Below, in pieces: positions 25,784 through 33,213 of a DNA stretch of 64,000 nt. The notes under the pieces are model-generated. The model did no database searches. It was not told the origin of the DNA and saw only the letters and a program-made list of their open reading frames with translations. Positions within the stretch are counted from its first letter, which is position 1; every line of letters starts with the position of its first letter. The stretch comes from Zavarzinia compransoris (lineage in GTDB: Bacteria; Pseudomonadota; Alphaproteobacteria; Zavarziniales; Zavarziniaceae), in NCBI RefSeq assembly GCF_003173055.1, contig NZ_QGLF01000002.1, positions 558,322 through 622,321 on the forward strand, written 5' to 3'. The position numbers and the translations under genes were made by a program.

Positions 25784-25866
25784 ATCGGTTCTCCTCCACC
25801 CAACCGGTGCGCCAACTCGGCCCCGATGCGCCGGCTCATGCCCCGGCCGTCGGGGCCTTTTCTTTT
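25784..25866 (+). ncRNA. Candidate small RNA with CTCCTCC loop and terminator (copy 2 of repeated element)
   Basis: CGGTT (25786-25790) pairs with AACCG (25802-25806) around the loop CTCCTCCACCC, which is complementary to a Shine-Dalgarno sequence. The repeated ACCGGTGCGCCAACTC follows (25803-25818), then a terminator at 25840. The layout recalls alphaproteobacterial sRNAs with anti-Shine-Dalgarno loops (alpha-r14/cuckoo RNAs), but no promoter was identified. It may simply be the conserved 3' end of the DUF1329 mRNA. Confidence 0.3.
25840..25866 (+). terminator. Rho-independent terminator
   Basis: GCCCCG (25840-25845) pairs with CGGGGC (25851-25856) around a five-base loop, followed by CTTTTCTTTT. 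It should end the DUF1302-DUF1329 transcript or a separate small RNA. Confidence 0.75.
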
Positions 25867-25900
25867 AATGACGCCAGATTGGGGATTTCTGCGGGCCCAT

Positions 25901-25918
25901 GCCCATCCTTAGGTGGGC
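25901..25918 (+). promoter_or_regulatory. Recurring box before DUF1329 gene 2
   Basis: GCCCATCCTTAGGTGGGC forms an inverted repeat GCCCA-N8-TGGGC with the TCCTTAGG centre. It ends 81 bases before ATG 26000 and lies downstream of the terminator, where a new promoter is expected. Confidence 0.5.
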
Positions 25919-25999
25919 CTGCCCGATCGGCCCCTTCCTACCTTGTCCGCCGTGCACGAATACAAAAACCTCGGCGTTGGCCGCGGGGAGGAAAGAGGC

Positions 26000-27379
26000 A
26001 TGAAGCTCATCACGACACTCGCCGGCCTGCTGGCGCTCGGCTTCGCGGCGGCGCCCGCGCAGGCGAAAGTCCCGGAGGCCGAGGCCGCCCGTCTCGGCAA
26101 GGACCTGACCGCGGTCGGGGCGGTCCGCGCGGGCAATGCGGACGGTTCCATCCCGGCCTATGACGGCGGCATCCGGACGCCGCCCGCCGGCTACAAGCCC
26201 GGCATGCATTACGTCCACCCTTATGCCGGGGACCAGGTCCTGCACACGATCACCGGGGCGAATGCGGCCCAATATGCGGCCAAACTGACCGCCGGGCATC
26301 AGGCGATGCTGCGGCTCTATCCCGATTTCAAGCTGAAGGTCTATCAGAGCCGCCGCTCCTGCTCCCTGCCCGAGCGGGTGGAGGAGGCGAGCCGCCGCAA
26401 CGCCGTCACGGCGACCATGACCGAGGACCAGAACGGCCTGAACAACGCCATCCTCGGCGTGCCTTTCCCGATCCCGCAGAACGGCGTCGAGGCGATCTGG
26501 AACCACCGGCTGCGCTATCGCGGCTTCAAGTTCCGGCGCTATTTCGCCTCGGCCGCGGTCAACCGCAGTGGCGACTACGCCCTGTTCAAGGCGCAGGACG
26601 AAGGCATCATGCATTATTCCGGCCCCGGCCTGGCCGAGATCGGCGACGTCACCGACATCGCGCAGCTGAAGAATATCGGCATCTCCTACCTGAACATCAC
26701 CACGGCGCCGGCGCGCCTTGCCGGCTCGATCATCCTGGTGCTCGACACGATCAACGCCAAGGACCTGCCGCGCCAGGCCTGGCAGTACAACCCGGGCACG
26801 CGCCGCGTGCTGCGGGCGCCCGAGCTTGCCTATGACAATCCGCTCTACAACACGGACGGCCTCGCCACCACCGACCAGTTCGACATCTACAACGGCGCCA
26901 CCGACCGCTACAGCTTCGAACTGAAGGGCGTGAAGGAGATGTACATCGGCTATAATGCCTATGATTACATGTCCGACCAGCGCGGCTACAAGGAACTGCT
27001 GACCGGCGGCACGGTCAATGCCGATCTCGGCCGCTACGAGCTGCACCGGGTCTTCGTCGTCGATTCGACGTTGAAGGAAGGTGTCCGCCACGTCTATTCC
27101 CGCCGCACCTACTATCTCGACGAGGACAGCTGGAACATCGCCGTGGTCGAGGCCTATGACACCCGCGGCGACCTGTGGCGGGTCCAGGACGGGCCGATCG
27201 CCAATTACTACGACATTCCGCTCTGCTCCTCCGCGATCGAGGCGACCTACGACATCCAGTCCGGCCGCTATGTCGTCTTCGGCCTGAAGAACGAGGAGAA
27301 GATGCTGAACTGGAGCGTGAACGACGTCGATCCGTCGAAGTTCACGCCGGATGCGATACGCCGCATGGGCAGCCGCTGA
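26000..27379 (+). CDS. DUF1329-family exported protein (2)
   Basis: A 459-residue protein starting at ATG 26000 after GGGGAGGAAAGAG. The signal peptide is MKLITTLAGLLALGFAAAPA with cleavage after AQA. It parallels DUF1329 protein 1 throughout: LTAVGAVRAGNADGSIPAYD, WQYNPGTRRVLRAPELAYDN and YELHRVFVVDSTLKEGVRH. The two are clear paralogues but differ at many positions, so they probably serve distinct DUF1302 partners or ligands. Its partner here is DUF1302 gene 2, 79 bases downstream, so gene order in this second pair is reversed relative to the first. Confidence 0.82.
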   Translation: MKLITTLAGLLALGFAAAPAQAKVPEAEAARLGKDLTAVGAVRAGNADGSIPAYDGGIRTPPAGYKPGMHYVHPYAGDQVLHTITGANAAQYAAKLTAGHQAMLRLYPDFKLKVYQSRRSCSLPERVEEASRRNAVTATMTEDQNGLNNAILGVPFPIPQNGVEAIWNHRLRYRGFKFRRYFASAAVNRSGDYALFKAQDEGIMHYSGPGLAEIGDVTDIAQLKNIGISYLNITTAPARLAGSIILVLDTINAKDLPRQAWQYNPGTRRVLRAPELAYDNPLYNTDGLATTDQFDIYNGATDRYSFELKGVKEMYIGYNAYDYMSDQRGYKELLTGGTVNADLGRYELHRVFVVDSTLKEGVRHVYSRRTYYLDEDSWNIAVVEAYDTRGDLWRVQDGPIANYYDIPLCSSAIEATYDIQSGRYVVFGLKNEEKMLNWSVNDVDPSKFTPDAIRRMGSR

Positions 27380-27392
27380 TCACGCCATCGGG

Positions 27393-27412
27393 AAACAGGG
27401 GATGGGGGGCGA
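27393..27412 (+). promoter_or_regulatory. Recurring box before DUF1302 gene 2
   Basis: AAACAGGGGATGGGGGGCGA lies 46 bases before ATG 27459. The last 12 bases, GATGGGGGGCGA, are identical to those at 16715-16726, at nearly the same distance from a start codon. GGGGATGGGG resembles the E. coli MalT box GGGGAKGAGG. Confidence 0.45.
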
Positions 27413-27458
27413 GCCGCCGGTACAGGCGGCCGCCCCCTGGAACGAAGGGGGAAATGCA

Positions 27459-29654
27459 ATGAATGACGGGAAGCGCGGACGCCGGTCGTCCCGGCGGCTG
27501 GGCCTGATGGCCGCTTCGGCGGTCGCCCTCGCCGCGGCCACGGCCTCGGCCTATAATTTCGACCTGAGCGACGAGATCTCGGGCTCGATCATCGTCTCGC
27601 TGTCGACCGGCGCCCAGGTGCGCATGGCCGACCGCGACCCGCGGAACTACGGCTATTACTACGGCGGCGGCCTGATCTCGGCAGGCAACGACAACGGCAA
27701 TTTCAATTTCGACAAATACGACGTATTCAGCCAGATCACCAACGTCCGCACCGAACTGAGCCTGAAGTGGCAGAACTACCTGTTCTATGTCCGCGGCAAC
27801 GCCTTCTATGATTCGATCGCTTCCAACAACGATTTGGCCGATTTCGCGGCCGACGACCGCGTCTATACCAGCGGGCGTTACACCCCGAGCGCGAAGAAGA
27901 AGGCGGAATGGGGTGCCCAGCTCCTCGACTACTATATCCGCGGCGATTACACGCTGGCCGACCGGCCGCTGACCGTGACCGTGGGCAGCCAGATCCTGAA
28001 CTGGGGTGAGGCGCTGTTCACCATCAACGGCATCTCGGTGATCAATCCGATCGACGTCGCCCGCATCCGCGTGCCCGGCGCCGAGCTGAAGGACGCGCTG
28101 ATCCCGGTGCCGATGGTCTCGGCCAGCTACGGCATCACCGACCAGTTCTCGGTCGAAGCCTTCTACCAGCTCGATTTCGAGCCGTTCAAGCTCGATACCT
28201 GCGGCAGCTTCTTCTCCTTCACCGATAATTTCTGCAACGGCGCGAAATTCACCGAAACCTTCACCGACGGTCTCGACCGCAGAACCTATACCGCCGGCAC
28301 CGGCCTCAACCCGACCGACTACGACAATCCCCAGCGGCAGATGCTGGCGGCCAACCTGCCGATCCACCAGGACGACGATCCGGACGTGAACGACTGGGGC
28401 GTGTCCCTGCGCTATTTCTCGCCCGAGCTGAACAATACCGAGTTCCAGCTTTACTACATGAATTACACCTCGCGGCTGCCGTCGTTCCGCTATACGTCGC
28501 CGCCGCAATTCGCCAATGGCACGGGCAACGTCAACCTGGGCGCGGCGCCGGTGCCCCTGGTGCAGGGGCTGCTGGACCAGCTCGGCGTCGACCAGCTGAA
28601 TGCCCTGACCTCCGCCCTGTCGACCATCGTCGGCGGGCCGGTGAACGACCTGCTCGGCGCCCTGACCAACCCGCTCAGCGGCGCCCTGATCGATCCGCCC
28701 TTCGGCACCTCGCCGCGCTCGAAGGTGTTGGAGAATATCGAGAACGGCCGCCTCGAAATCTACTACCCGACCGGGTTGCAGATGATCGGCTTCGCCCTGA
28801 ACACGACGTACGACCCCTTCCGTCTCGCGATCAATGCCGAGATTTCCTGGAAGCACAATGTGCCGATCTGGATCTCGGAGCCGGCCTTCCTCGCCACCGC
28901 CTATAATGCCAACGGCGGCGTGCCCATCGACCAGGTGACGCGCGACGCCGAGACGCCGATCTGCGTCGGCACCGTCTGCGTGCCGAATTTCGGCGTCGCG
29001 GCCACGGTCGATGCCCCCGGCGTCGCCTTCGACGACCGCTACATTCCCGGGCGCCAGTTCTATCTCGACGAAAGCCATGACGCCTGGCAGGCGGCGATCC
29101 GCTTCACCCAGATCTACGGCGGCACCGATTTCATCACCCGCCTGCTCGGCTGCAACCAGCTGATCGGCCTCGTCGAATTCGGCGCCATGTATTTCGACCT
29201 GGACGACGGCACGCAATATGCCGCCTATGGCCAGAACGGCTTCAGCGGCTTCAGCACCCGGCCCCTCAACGTCGGCCCGCTCGAAGTGGTGCCGTCCCTG
29301 CCGGCGACGGTGCTCGGCCCGGGCTTCCCCGCCACCGGGAAGACCCCGTCGAAATGGTCGGGCGGCGTGCAGGGCCTGTTCTTCTGGGATTACCCGAATG
29401 TGTTCGACGGCGTGACCCTGACGCCTTCGGTCGGCTTTTCCCACGGGCTGTTCGGCATCACGCCGGCGCCCAATCCCGGCTTCGTGAAAAGCGTGACCTC
29501 GATGAATTTCGGCCTCAAGGCCGAATACGGCGAGCATTGGGCGATGAACGTGAACTATTTCAAAAGCTGGGGCGGCGGCGGCGGCTCGGGCGGCTCGCGC
29601 AATCCCTATCTCGACCGCGACTTCATCGGTTTCAACGTCTCCTATATCTTCTGA
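27459..29654 (+). CDS. DUF1302-family exported outer-membrane-type protein (2), large
   Basis: A 731-residue protein from ATG 27459 (behind AAGGGGGAAATGCA). It has an Arg-rich start, then the signal hydrophobic core LGLMAASAVALAAATASA. DUF1302 landmarks are GSQILNWGEALFTINGISVI and NPIDVARIRVPGAELKDALI; the C terminus ends in Phe (NVSYIF). It is about 140 residues longer than copy 1. Around residue 370 there is a helix-prone hydrophobic insert (GLLDQLGVDQLNALTSALST and onward), and near the end a Gly-rich WGGGGGSGGS turn. It is likely a beta-barrel channel or surface protein for a hydrophobic substrate (inference). Confidence 0.82.
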   Translation: MNDGKRGRRSSRRLGLMAASAVALAAATASAYNFDLSDEISGSIIVSLSTGAQVRMADRDPRNYGYYYGGGLISAGNDNGNFNFDKYDVFSQITNVRTELSLKWQNYLFYVRGNAFYDSIASNNDLADFAADDRVYTSGRYTPSAKKKAEWGAQLLDYYIRGDYTLADRPLTVTVGSQILNWGEALFTINGISVINPIDVARIRVPGAELKDALIPVPMVSASYGITDQFSVEAFYQLDFEPFKLDTCGSFFSFTDNFCNGAKFTETFTDGLDRRTYTAGTGLNPTDYDNPQRQMLAANLPIHQDDDPDVNDWGVSLRYFSPELNNTEFQLYYMNYTSRLPSFRYTSPPQFANGTGNVNLGAAPVPLVQGLLDQLGVDQLNALTSALSTIVGGPVNDLLGALTNPLSGALIDPPFGTSPRSKVLENIENGRLEIYYPTGLQMIGFALNTTYDPFRLAINAEISWKHNVPIWISEPAFLATAYNANGGVPIDQVTRDAETPICVGTVCVPNFGVAATVDAPGVAFDDRYIPGRQFYLDESHDAWQAAIRFTQIYGGTDFITRLLGCNQLIGLVEFGAMYFDLDDGTQYAAYGQNGFSGFSTRPLNVGPLEVVPSLPATVLGPGFPATGKTPSKWSGGVQGLFFWDYPNVFDGVTLTPSVGFSHGLFGITPAPNPGFVKSVTSMNFGLKAEYGEHWAMNVNYFKSWGGGGGSGGSRNPYLDRDFIGFNVSYIF

Positions 29655-29683
29655 GCGCAAACGGGTGCGAGGCCGGCCCCGCC

Positions 29684-29698
29684 GATGGTTGGGGGCGG
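29684..29698 (+). promoter_or_regulatory. Recurring box before acyl-CoA synthetase
   Basis: GATGGTTGGGGGCGG lies about 57 bases before ATG 29755, matching the right half of the regional box. Confidence 0.35.
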
Positions 29699-29754
29699 CC
29701 GTCGCGGCCGGTGCCAGGATCGCCGCAGCCCTGCATCTGCTCCGGAGCCGCGAC

Positions 29755-31293
29755 ATGCATCCCTCGATCCACGCCAGGACCAATCCCGACAAGCCGGCCT
29801 GCATCATGGCCGAGACCGGCGCGGTGACCACCTTCCGCGACCTGGACGAACGGTCGAACCGCGGCGCGCAATTCTTTCGCGCCCTCGGGCTGCAGGCGGG
29901 CGATACGATCGCCGTCTTCCTCGACAATACGCCGCGCTATTTCGACATCGCCTGGGCGGCCCAGCGCGCCGGCCTGTTCTTCACCTGCATCTCGTCCAAG
30001 CTGACGGCGCCGGAGGTCGACTATATCGTCCGCGATTCCGGCGCCCGGCTGCTGATCGCGGCCGCCGCCCTCGGCCCCGTGTTGGCCGAGGTCGCGGCGC
30101 TGCTGCCCGATCGCGCGCTCTATGCGCTGGGCGCGGCGCCGGCGCCGTTCATGGATTACGACGCGGCGGTGCAGGCCTTCCCCGCGACCCCGATCGCCGA
30201 CGAGACGGCGGGCTCGGACATGCTCTATTCCTCCGGCACCACCGGGCGGCCCAAGGGCATCAAGGTCCCGCTCAGCGGCCAGCCGATCGACGCGGAAACG
30301 CCGATCAGCCTGCTGGTCAGCCGGGTCTTCGGCCTCGGGGCGGAGACGGTCTATCTCTCGCCGGCACCGCTCTATCATGCGGCGCCGCTGCGCTGGTGCA
30401 TGACCATCCAGAAACTCGGCGGCACCGTCGTGGTGATGGAGAAATTCGACGCCGAGACCTGCCTCGCCCTGATCGAGAAATACCGCGTCAATGCCGCGCA
30501 ATTCGTGCCCACCCATTTCGTGCGCATGCTGAAGCTGCCGCAAGCGGCGCGGCAGGCCCACGACCTGTCGTCGCTGAAATTCGCCGTCCATGCCGCCGCC
30601 CCCTGTCCCGTGCCGGTGAAGCGGCAGATGCTGGACTGGTGGGGGCCGATCGTCTTCGAATATTATGCCGGCACCGAAGGCAATGGGATGTGCATGATCT
30701 CGCCCGGCGACTGGCTGGCCCACCAGGGCTCGGTCGGGCGGGCGGTGCTCGGGGCGCTCCGCATCTGCGACGAGGCGGGCGAGCCGCTGCCGCTGGGGCA
30801 GGAGGGGCTGGTCTATTTCGAGGGCGGCCCCGGCTTCGTCTATCACAACGACCCGGAAAAGACTGCCGAAAGCCGCAACGCCCGCGGCTGGACCGCGATC
30901 GGCGACGTCGGCCGCATGGACGAGGACGGTTACCTCTACCTGACCGACCGCAAGAGTTTCATGATCATCTCGGGCGGCGTGAACATCTACCCGCAGGAAA
31001 TCGAGAATCTCCTGATCACCCATCCGCGGGTCGCCGATGTCGCGGTGGTCGGCGCGCCGGACGAGGAAATGGGCGAGAGGGTGGTCGCCGTGGTCCAGAC
31101 CGCGGACCCCGCCGAGGCCGGGCCCGCGCTCGCCGCCGAGCTGATCGCCTTCGCCCGGGCCAACCTGTCCCATGTCAAGGCGCCGCGCCAGGTCGATTTC
31201 ATGGCCGAACTGCCGCGCCATCCGACCGGCAAGCTCTACAAGCGCCTGATCCGCGACGCCTATTGGGGCAAGACGGACAGCCGGATCGTGTGA
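29755..31293 (+). CDS. Acyl-CoA synthetase, AMP-forming
   Basis: A 512-residue ANL ligase starting at ATG 29755 (MHPSIHARTNPDKPACIMAE). The ATP motif is MLYSSGTTGRPKGIKV, then EYYAGTEGNG, IGDVGRMDEDGYLYLTDRKS, and the catalytic Lys in RHPTGKLYKRLIRD. It is closer in pattern to the acyl-CoA synthetases found in steroid, bile-acid and fatty-acid catabolism (FadD-like) than to acetyl-CoA synthetases. The actual substrate is undetermined. It follows the DUF1302/DUF1329 set and is convergent with the MocR regulator. It closes the catabolic block and is preceded by a box motif, so it likely belongs to the same regulon. Confidence 0.88.
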   Translation: MHPSIHARTNPDKPACIMAETGAVTTFRDLDERSNRGAQFFRALGLQAGDTIAVFLDNTPRYFDIAWAAQRAGLFFTCISSKLTAPEVDYIVRDSGARLLIAAAALGPVLAEVAALLPDRALYALGAAPAPFMDYDAAVQAFPATPIADETAGSDMLYSSGTTGRPKGIKVPLSGQPIDAETPISLLVSRVFGLGAETVYLSPAPLYHAAPLRWCMTIQKLGGTVVVMEKFDAETCLALIEKYRVNAAQFVPTHFVRMLKLPQAARQAHDLSSLKFAVHAAAPCPVPVKRQMLDWWGPIVFEYYAGTEGNGMCMISPGDWLAHQGSVGRAVLGALRICDEAGEPLPLGQEGLVYFEGGPGFVYHNDPEKTAESRNARGWTAIGDVGRMDEDGYLYLTDRKSFMIISGGVNIYPQEIENLLITHPRVADVAVVGAPDEEMGERVVAVVQTADPAEAGPALAAELIAFARANLSHVKAPRQVDFMAELPRHPTGKLYKRLIRDAYWGKTDSRIV

Positions 31294-31294
31294 T

Positions 31295-31323
31295 CCCTGC
31301 CGCCGGCAAGGGGGGCGGCAGGG
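31295..31323. terminator. Convergent hairpin between acyl-CoA synthetase and MocR
   Basis: CCCTGCCGCC (31295-31304) pairs perfectly with GGCGGCAGGG (31314-31323) around a nine-base loop, in the 39-base gap between two converging genes. There is no strong T-run. Confidence 0.55.
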
Positions 31324-31332
31324 GGGAACAGG

Positions 31333-32730
31333 TCAGATCACGCTCGCGGTCGCCGCGGGGGCGGGATGGCTCAGGGCGTCGGCGATGAATTCCAGCGCCT
31401 GGCGCACCGCCTGCCGGTCGGCAAGGCCGCCGAGGCAGACGCGCACCGCTTCCGGCGGGGGGCCGGCGACGGTGAAGGCATCGCTGCCGACGACGCCGAT
31501 GCCCGAATGGCGCATCTGGGCGGTGAAGCCGGCCCGGCTCCACGGCGGCGGCAGGGCGACCCAGAGGTGGAAGGCCTCGGGATCGGTCTGGTAACAGCCG
31601 GCGGGCAGAATCTCGCGCACCAGGGCCTGGCGGGCCTTCGATTCGATCCGCACCGCCTGCAGCATCTGTTCCGCCGTCCCTTCCTGGATCCAATGGGTGG
31701 CCAGCGCCACCGTGAGCGGCGAGGCCATGACCGTCGCCGCGCGCAGCGCGCTGGCCAGGGGCCAGACGCTGCGGGTGTCGGGCGCGACCAGATAGGCGAC
31801 GCGCAGCCCCGCCCCCAGGCTCTTGGCCAGGCCCGAGATGTAATAGGTCACGTCGGGCGCCAGGGCGGCGAAGGCCGGCGGCGGCGATACCGGGATGCAG
31901 CCGTAGGCGTCGTCCTCGATGATCTTCACGCCGTGGCGCCTTGCGATGGCGATCAGGGCATGGCGCCGGCGCAGCGACATGGTCGCGGTGGTCGGGTTCA
32001 GCAGGGTCGGATTGCAATAGAGCGCCTTCGGCGCATGGTCGCGGCAGGCCTGTTCGAAGGCGTCCGGCAGGATGCCCTCGCCGTCGAGCGCGAGGCCGAC
32101 CAGGTTGAGCCCGAGCTGGGCGCCGAGCGCCCTGGCGCCCGGATAGGTGATCGCCTCCGAGACCAGCGTGTCGCCGGCGCGGGCGATCGTGCTCATGACG
32201 GCAAGCAGCGCGCTATGGGCGCCCGGGCAGATCAGCAGGCGGTCGGGCGTCACCTCGACGCGGTGGCGGGCAAGCCAGACGACCGCGGCCTCCTTGTCGG
32301 CCGGGGTGCCGCCGAAGCCCTGGTAGCGCAGCAGGCCGGCCAGATCGACGCCGACCTCGGCCAGGCCCCGGCGCATGCGCTCGATCAAGGCGGGGTCCTG
32401 CGGCTCGGGCGGCAGGTTCATGGTCATGTCGGCGATTTCGAGCGGGCGGGCAGGCCGCGGCACCGCCACCGGTACGATGGTGCGCACGAAACTGCCGGCG
32501 CCGACCCTGGATTCGATCAGGCCGCGGCGCTGCGCCTCGACATAGGCGCGGGCGACGGTGGTGAAATTCAGCCCCAGCTGTTCGGCAAGCTGGCGCTGGG
32601 GCGGCAGGCGGTCGTTGGGCGCGAGGCGGCCCGCACGCATGTCGGTCTCGATGGCGTCGGCGATGGCGATATAATGCGGGCGGGCGGACTTCCCGATATG
32701 CGGGATCCAGCCGACGAGCTTGCGAGACAT
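31333..32730 (-). CDS. MocR-type GntR regulator with aminotransferase-like PLP domain
   Basis: A 465-residue fusion. Residues 1-85 form a GntR winged helix (IADAIETDMRAGRLAPNDRL, then AEQLGLNFTTVARAYVEAQR). The rest is a type I aminotransferase fold. The PLP-binding Lys303 lies in YYISGLAKSLGAGLRVAYL, and the pyridine-contacting Asp is in IIEDDAYGCIP. MocR proteins sense an amino acid, amine or PLP-related ligand and activate or repress neighbouring genes. It is divergent from the Nit1C cluster, and similar operator-like sequences stand near both promoters. A likely role is control of nitrogen-linked nitrile/cyanide use (inference). Confidence 0.9.
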   Translation of the reverse strand: MSRKLVGWIPHIGKSARPHYIAIADAIETDMRAGRLAPNDRLPPQRQLAEQLGLNFTTVARAYVEAQRRGLIESRVGAGSFVRTIVPVAVPRPARPLEIADMTMNLPPEPQDPALIERMRRGLAEVGVDLAGLLRYQGFGGTPADKEAAVVWLARHRVEVTPDRLLICPGAHSALLAVMSTIARAGDTLVSEAITYPGARALGAQLGLNLVGLALDGEGILPDAFEQACRDHAPKALYCNPTLLNPTTATMSLRRRHALIAIARRHGVKIIEDDAYGCIPVSPPPAFAALAPDVTYYISGLAKSLGAGLRVAYLVAPDTRSVWPLASALRAATVMASPLTVALATHWIQEGTAEQMLQAVRIESKARQALVREILPAGCYQTDPEAFHLWVALPPPWSRAGFTAQMRHSGIGVVGSDAFTVAGPPPEAVRVCLGGLADRQAVRQALEFIADALSHPAPAATASVI

Positions 32731-32748
32731 TCTCCAACCTGTCCGAAG

Positions 32749-32790
32749 TGAATGCAGTCAATGCAGCCGAACATATACAATTGACCGCAT
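32749..32790 (-). promoter_or_regulatory. MocR-proximal operator candidate (direct repeats)
   Basis: On the minus strand 32749-32763 reads CATTGACTGCATTCA, extending to two direct CTGCATT repeats. A related ATTGACCGCAT is on the plus strand at 32780-32790. The core CATTGACTGCAT recurs exactly at 33093-33104 by the Nit1C promoter. The site begins 19 bases upstream of the MocR start, a position suited to autoregulation. Confidence 0.55.
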
Positions 32791-33082
32791 CCGGGAAGCG
32801 ACTAAACCCTCCCGCCCGGCCCCGCCGGGGCCGGCGTCGACAGGAAAGTTCCCGACTATTAAACGCCGCCCGGGGCAAGGGTGCAAGCAATGCGGAACGG
32901 CGCCTGGGGCACCGGGAAAGGGCAGGATTTCTGTGGCTTCACGGGTTCGCCGGCGGCCTCGGCGGGGGCCGGTCGGGGATATTGCCGTGCTTGCGAGTGA
33001 TTAAAATTTAAACTTCGCCATGCTCGAATCTGTAGCAGTGGTCAAAAAATCGGCAAAGGCGCAGGCGACAAAAGCGGGCGAT
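32791..33082. other. Noncoding interior of the 483-base MocR/Nit1C gap
   Basis: No convincing gene was seen; two short overlapping frames here have Arg/Pro-rich low-quality translations and no ribosome sites. The right half (about 33000-33060) is unusually AT-rich for this genome, with ATTAAAATTTAAA and TCAAAAAATC. This would suit a bend or IHF-type site upstream of the sigma-54 promoter, though no clean IHF consensus was found. Confidence 0.5.
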
Positions 33083-33104
33083 TGAATGCATTCATTGACT
33101 GCAT
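33083..33104 (+). promoter_or_regulatory. Operator candidate upstream of the Nit1C promoter
   Basis: A perfect palindrome TGAATGCATTCA (33083-33094) overlaps CATTGACTGCAT (33093-33104), which matches the MocR-proximal site at 32749 in all 12 bases. TGCATT-type direct repeats occur here as well. The site ends about 38 bases upstream of the sigma-54 promoter. Confidence 0.55.
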
Positions 33105-33141
33105 GAAGGCGATTCTGATCACGAATTGAGCAGAATCTTGA

Positions 33142-33158
33142 CTGGCACGGCGCTTGCA
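33142..33158 (+). promoter_or_regulatory. Sigma-54 (-24/-12) promoter of the Nit1C cluster
   Basis: CTGGCACGGCGCTTGCA matches the RpoN consensus TGGCACG-N4-TTGCW. The GG of -24 (33144-33145) and GC of -12 (33156-33157) are separated by exactly ten bases. It lies 56 bases before the nitB start on the correct strand. Such a promoter needs an AAA+ enhancer-binding activator, which is not encoded in the window. Confidence 0.88.
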
Positions 33159-33213
33159 ATTTCTCCCTCCGGCCACCCAGCGGTGCCCGGTCTCACTCCA
33201 GGGGAGAATGGTA

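Noticed and set aside
32720-33011. Two overlapping small plus-strand frames in the MocR/Nit1C gap
   Set aside because: No ribosome site, Arg/Pro-rich low-complexity translation, and the first begins inside the MocR coding start. The region is better explained as regulatory DNA.
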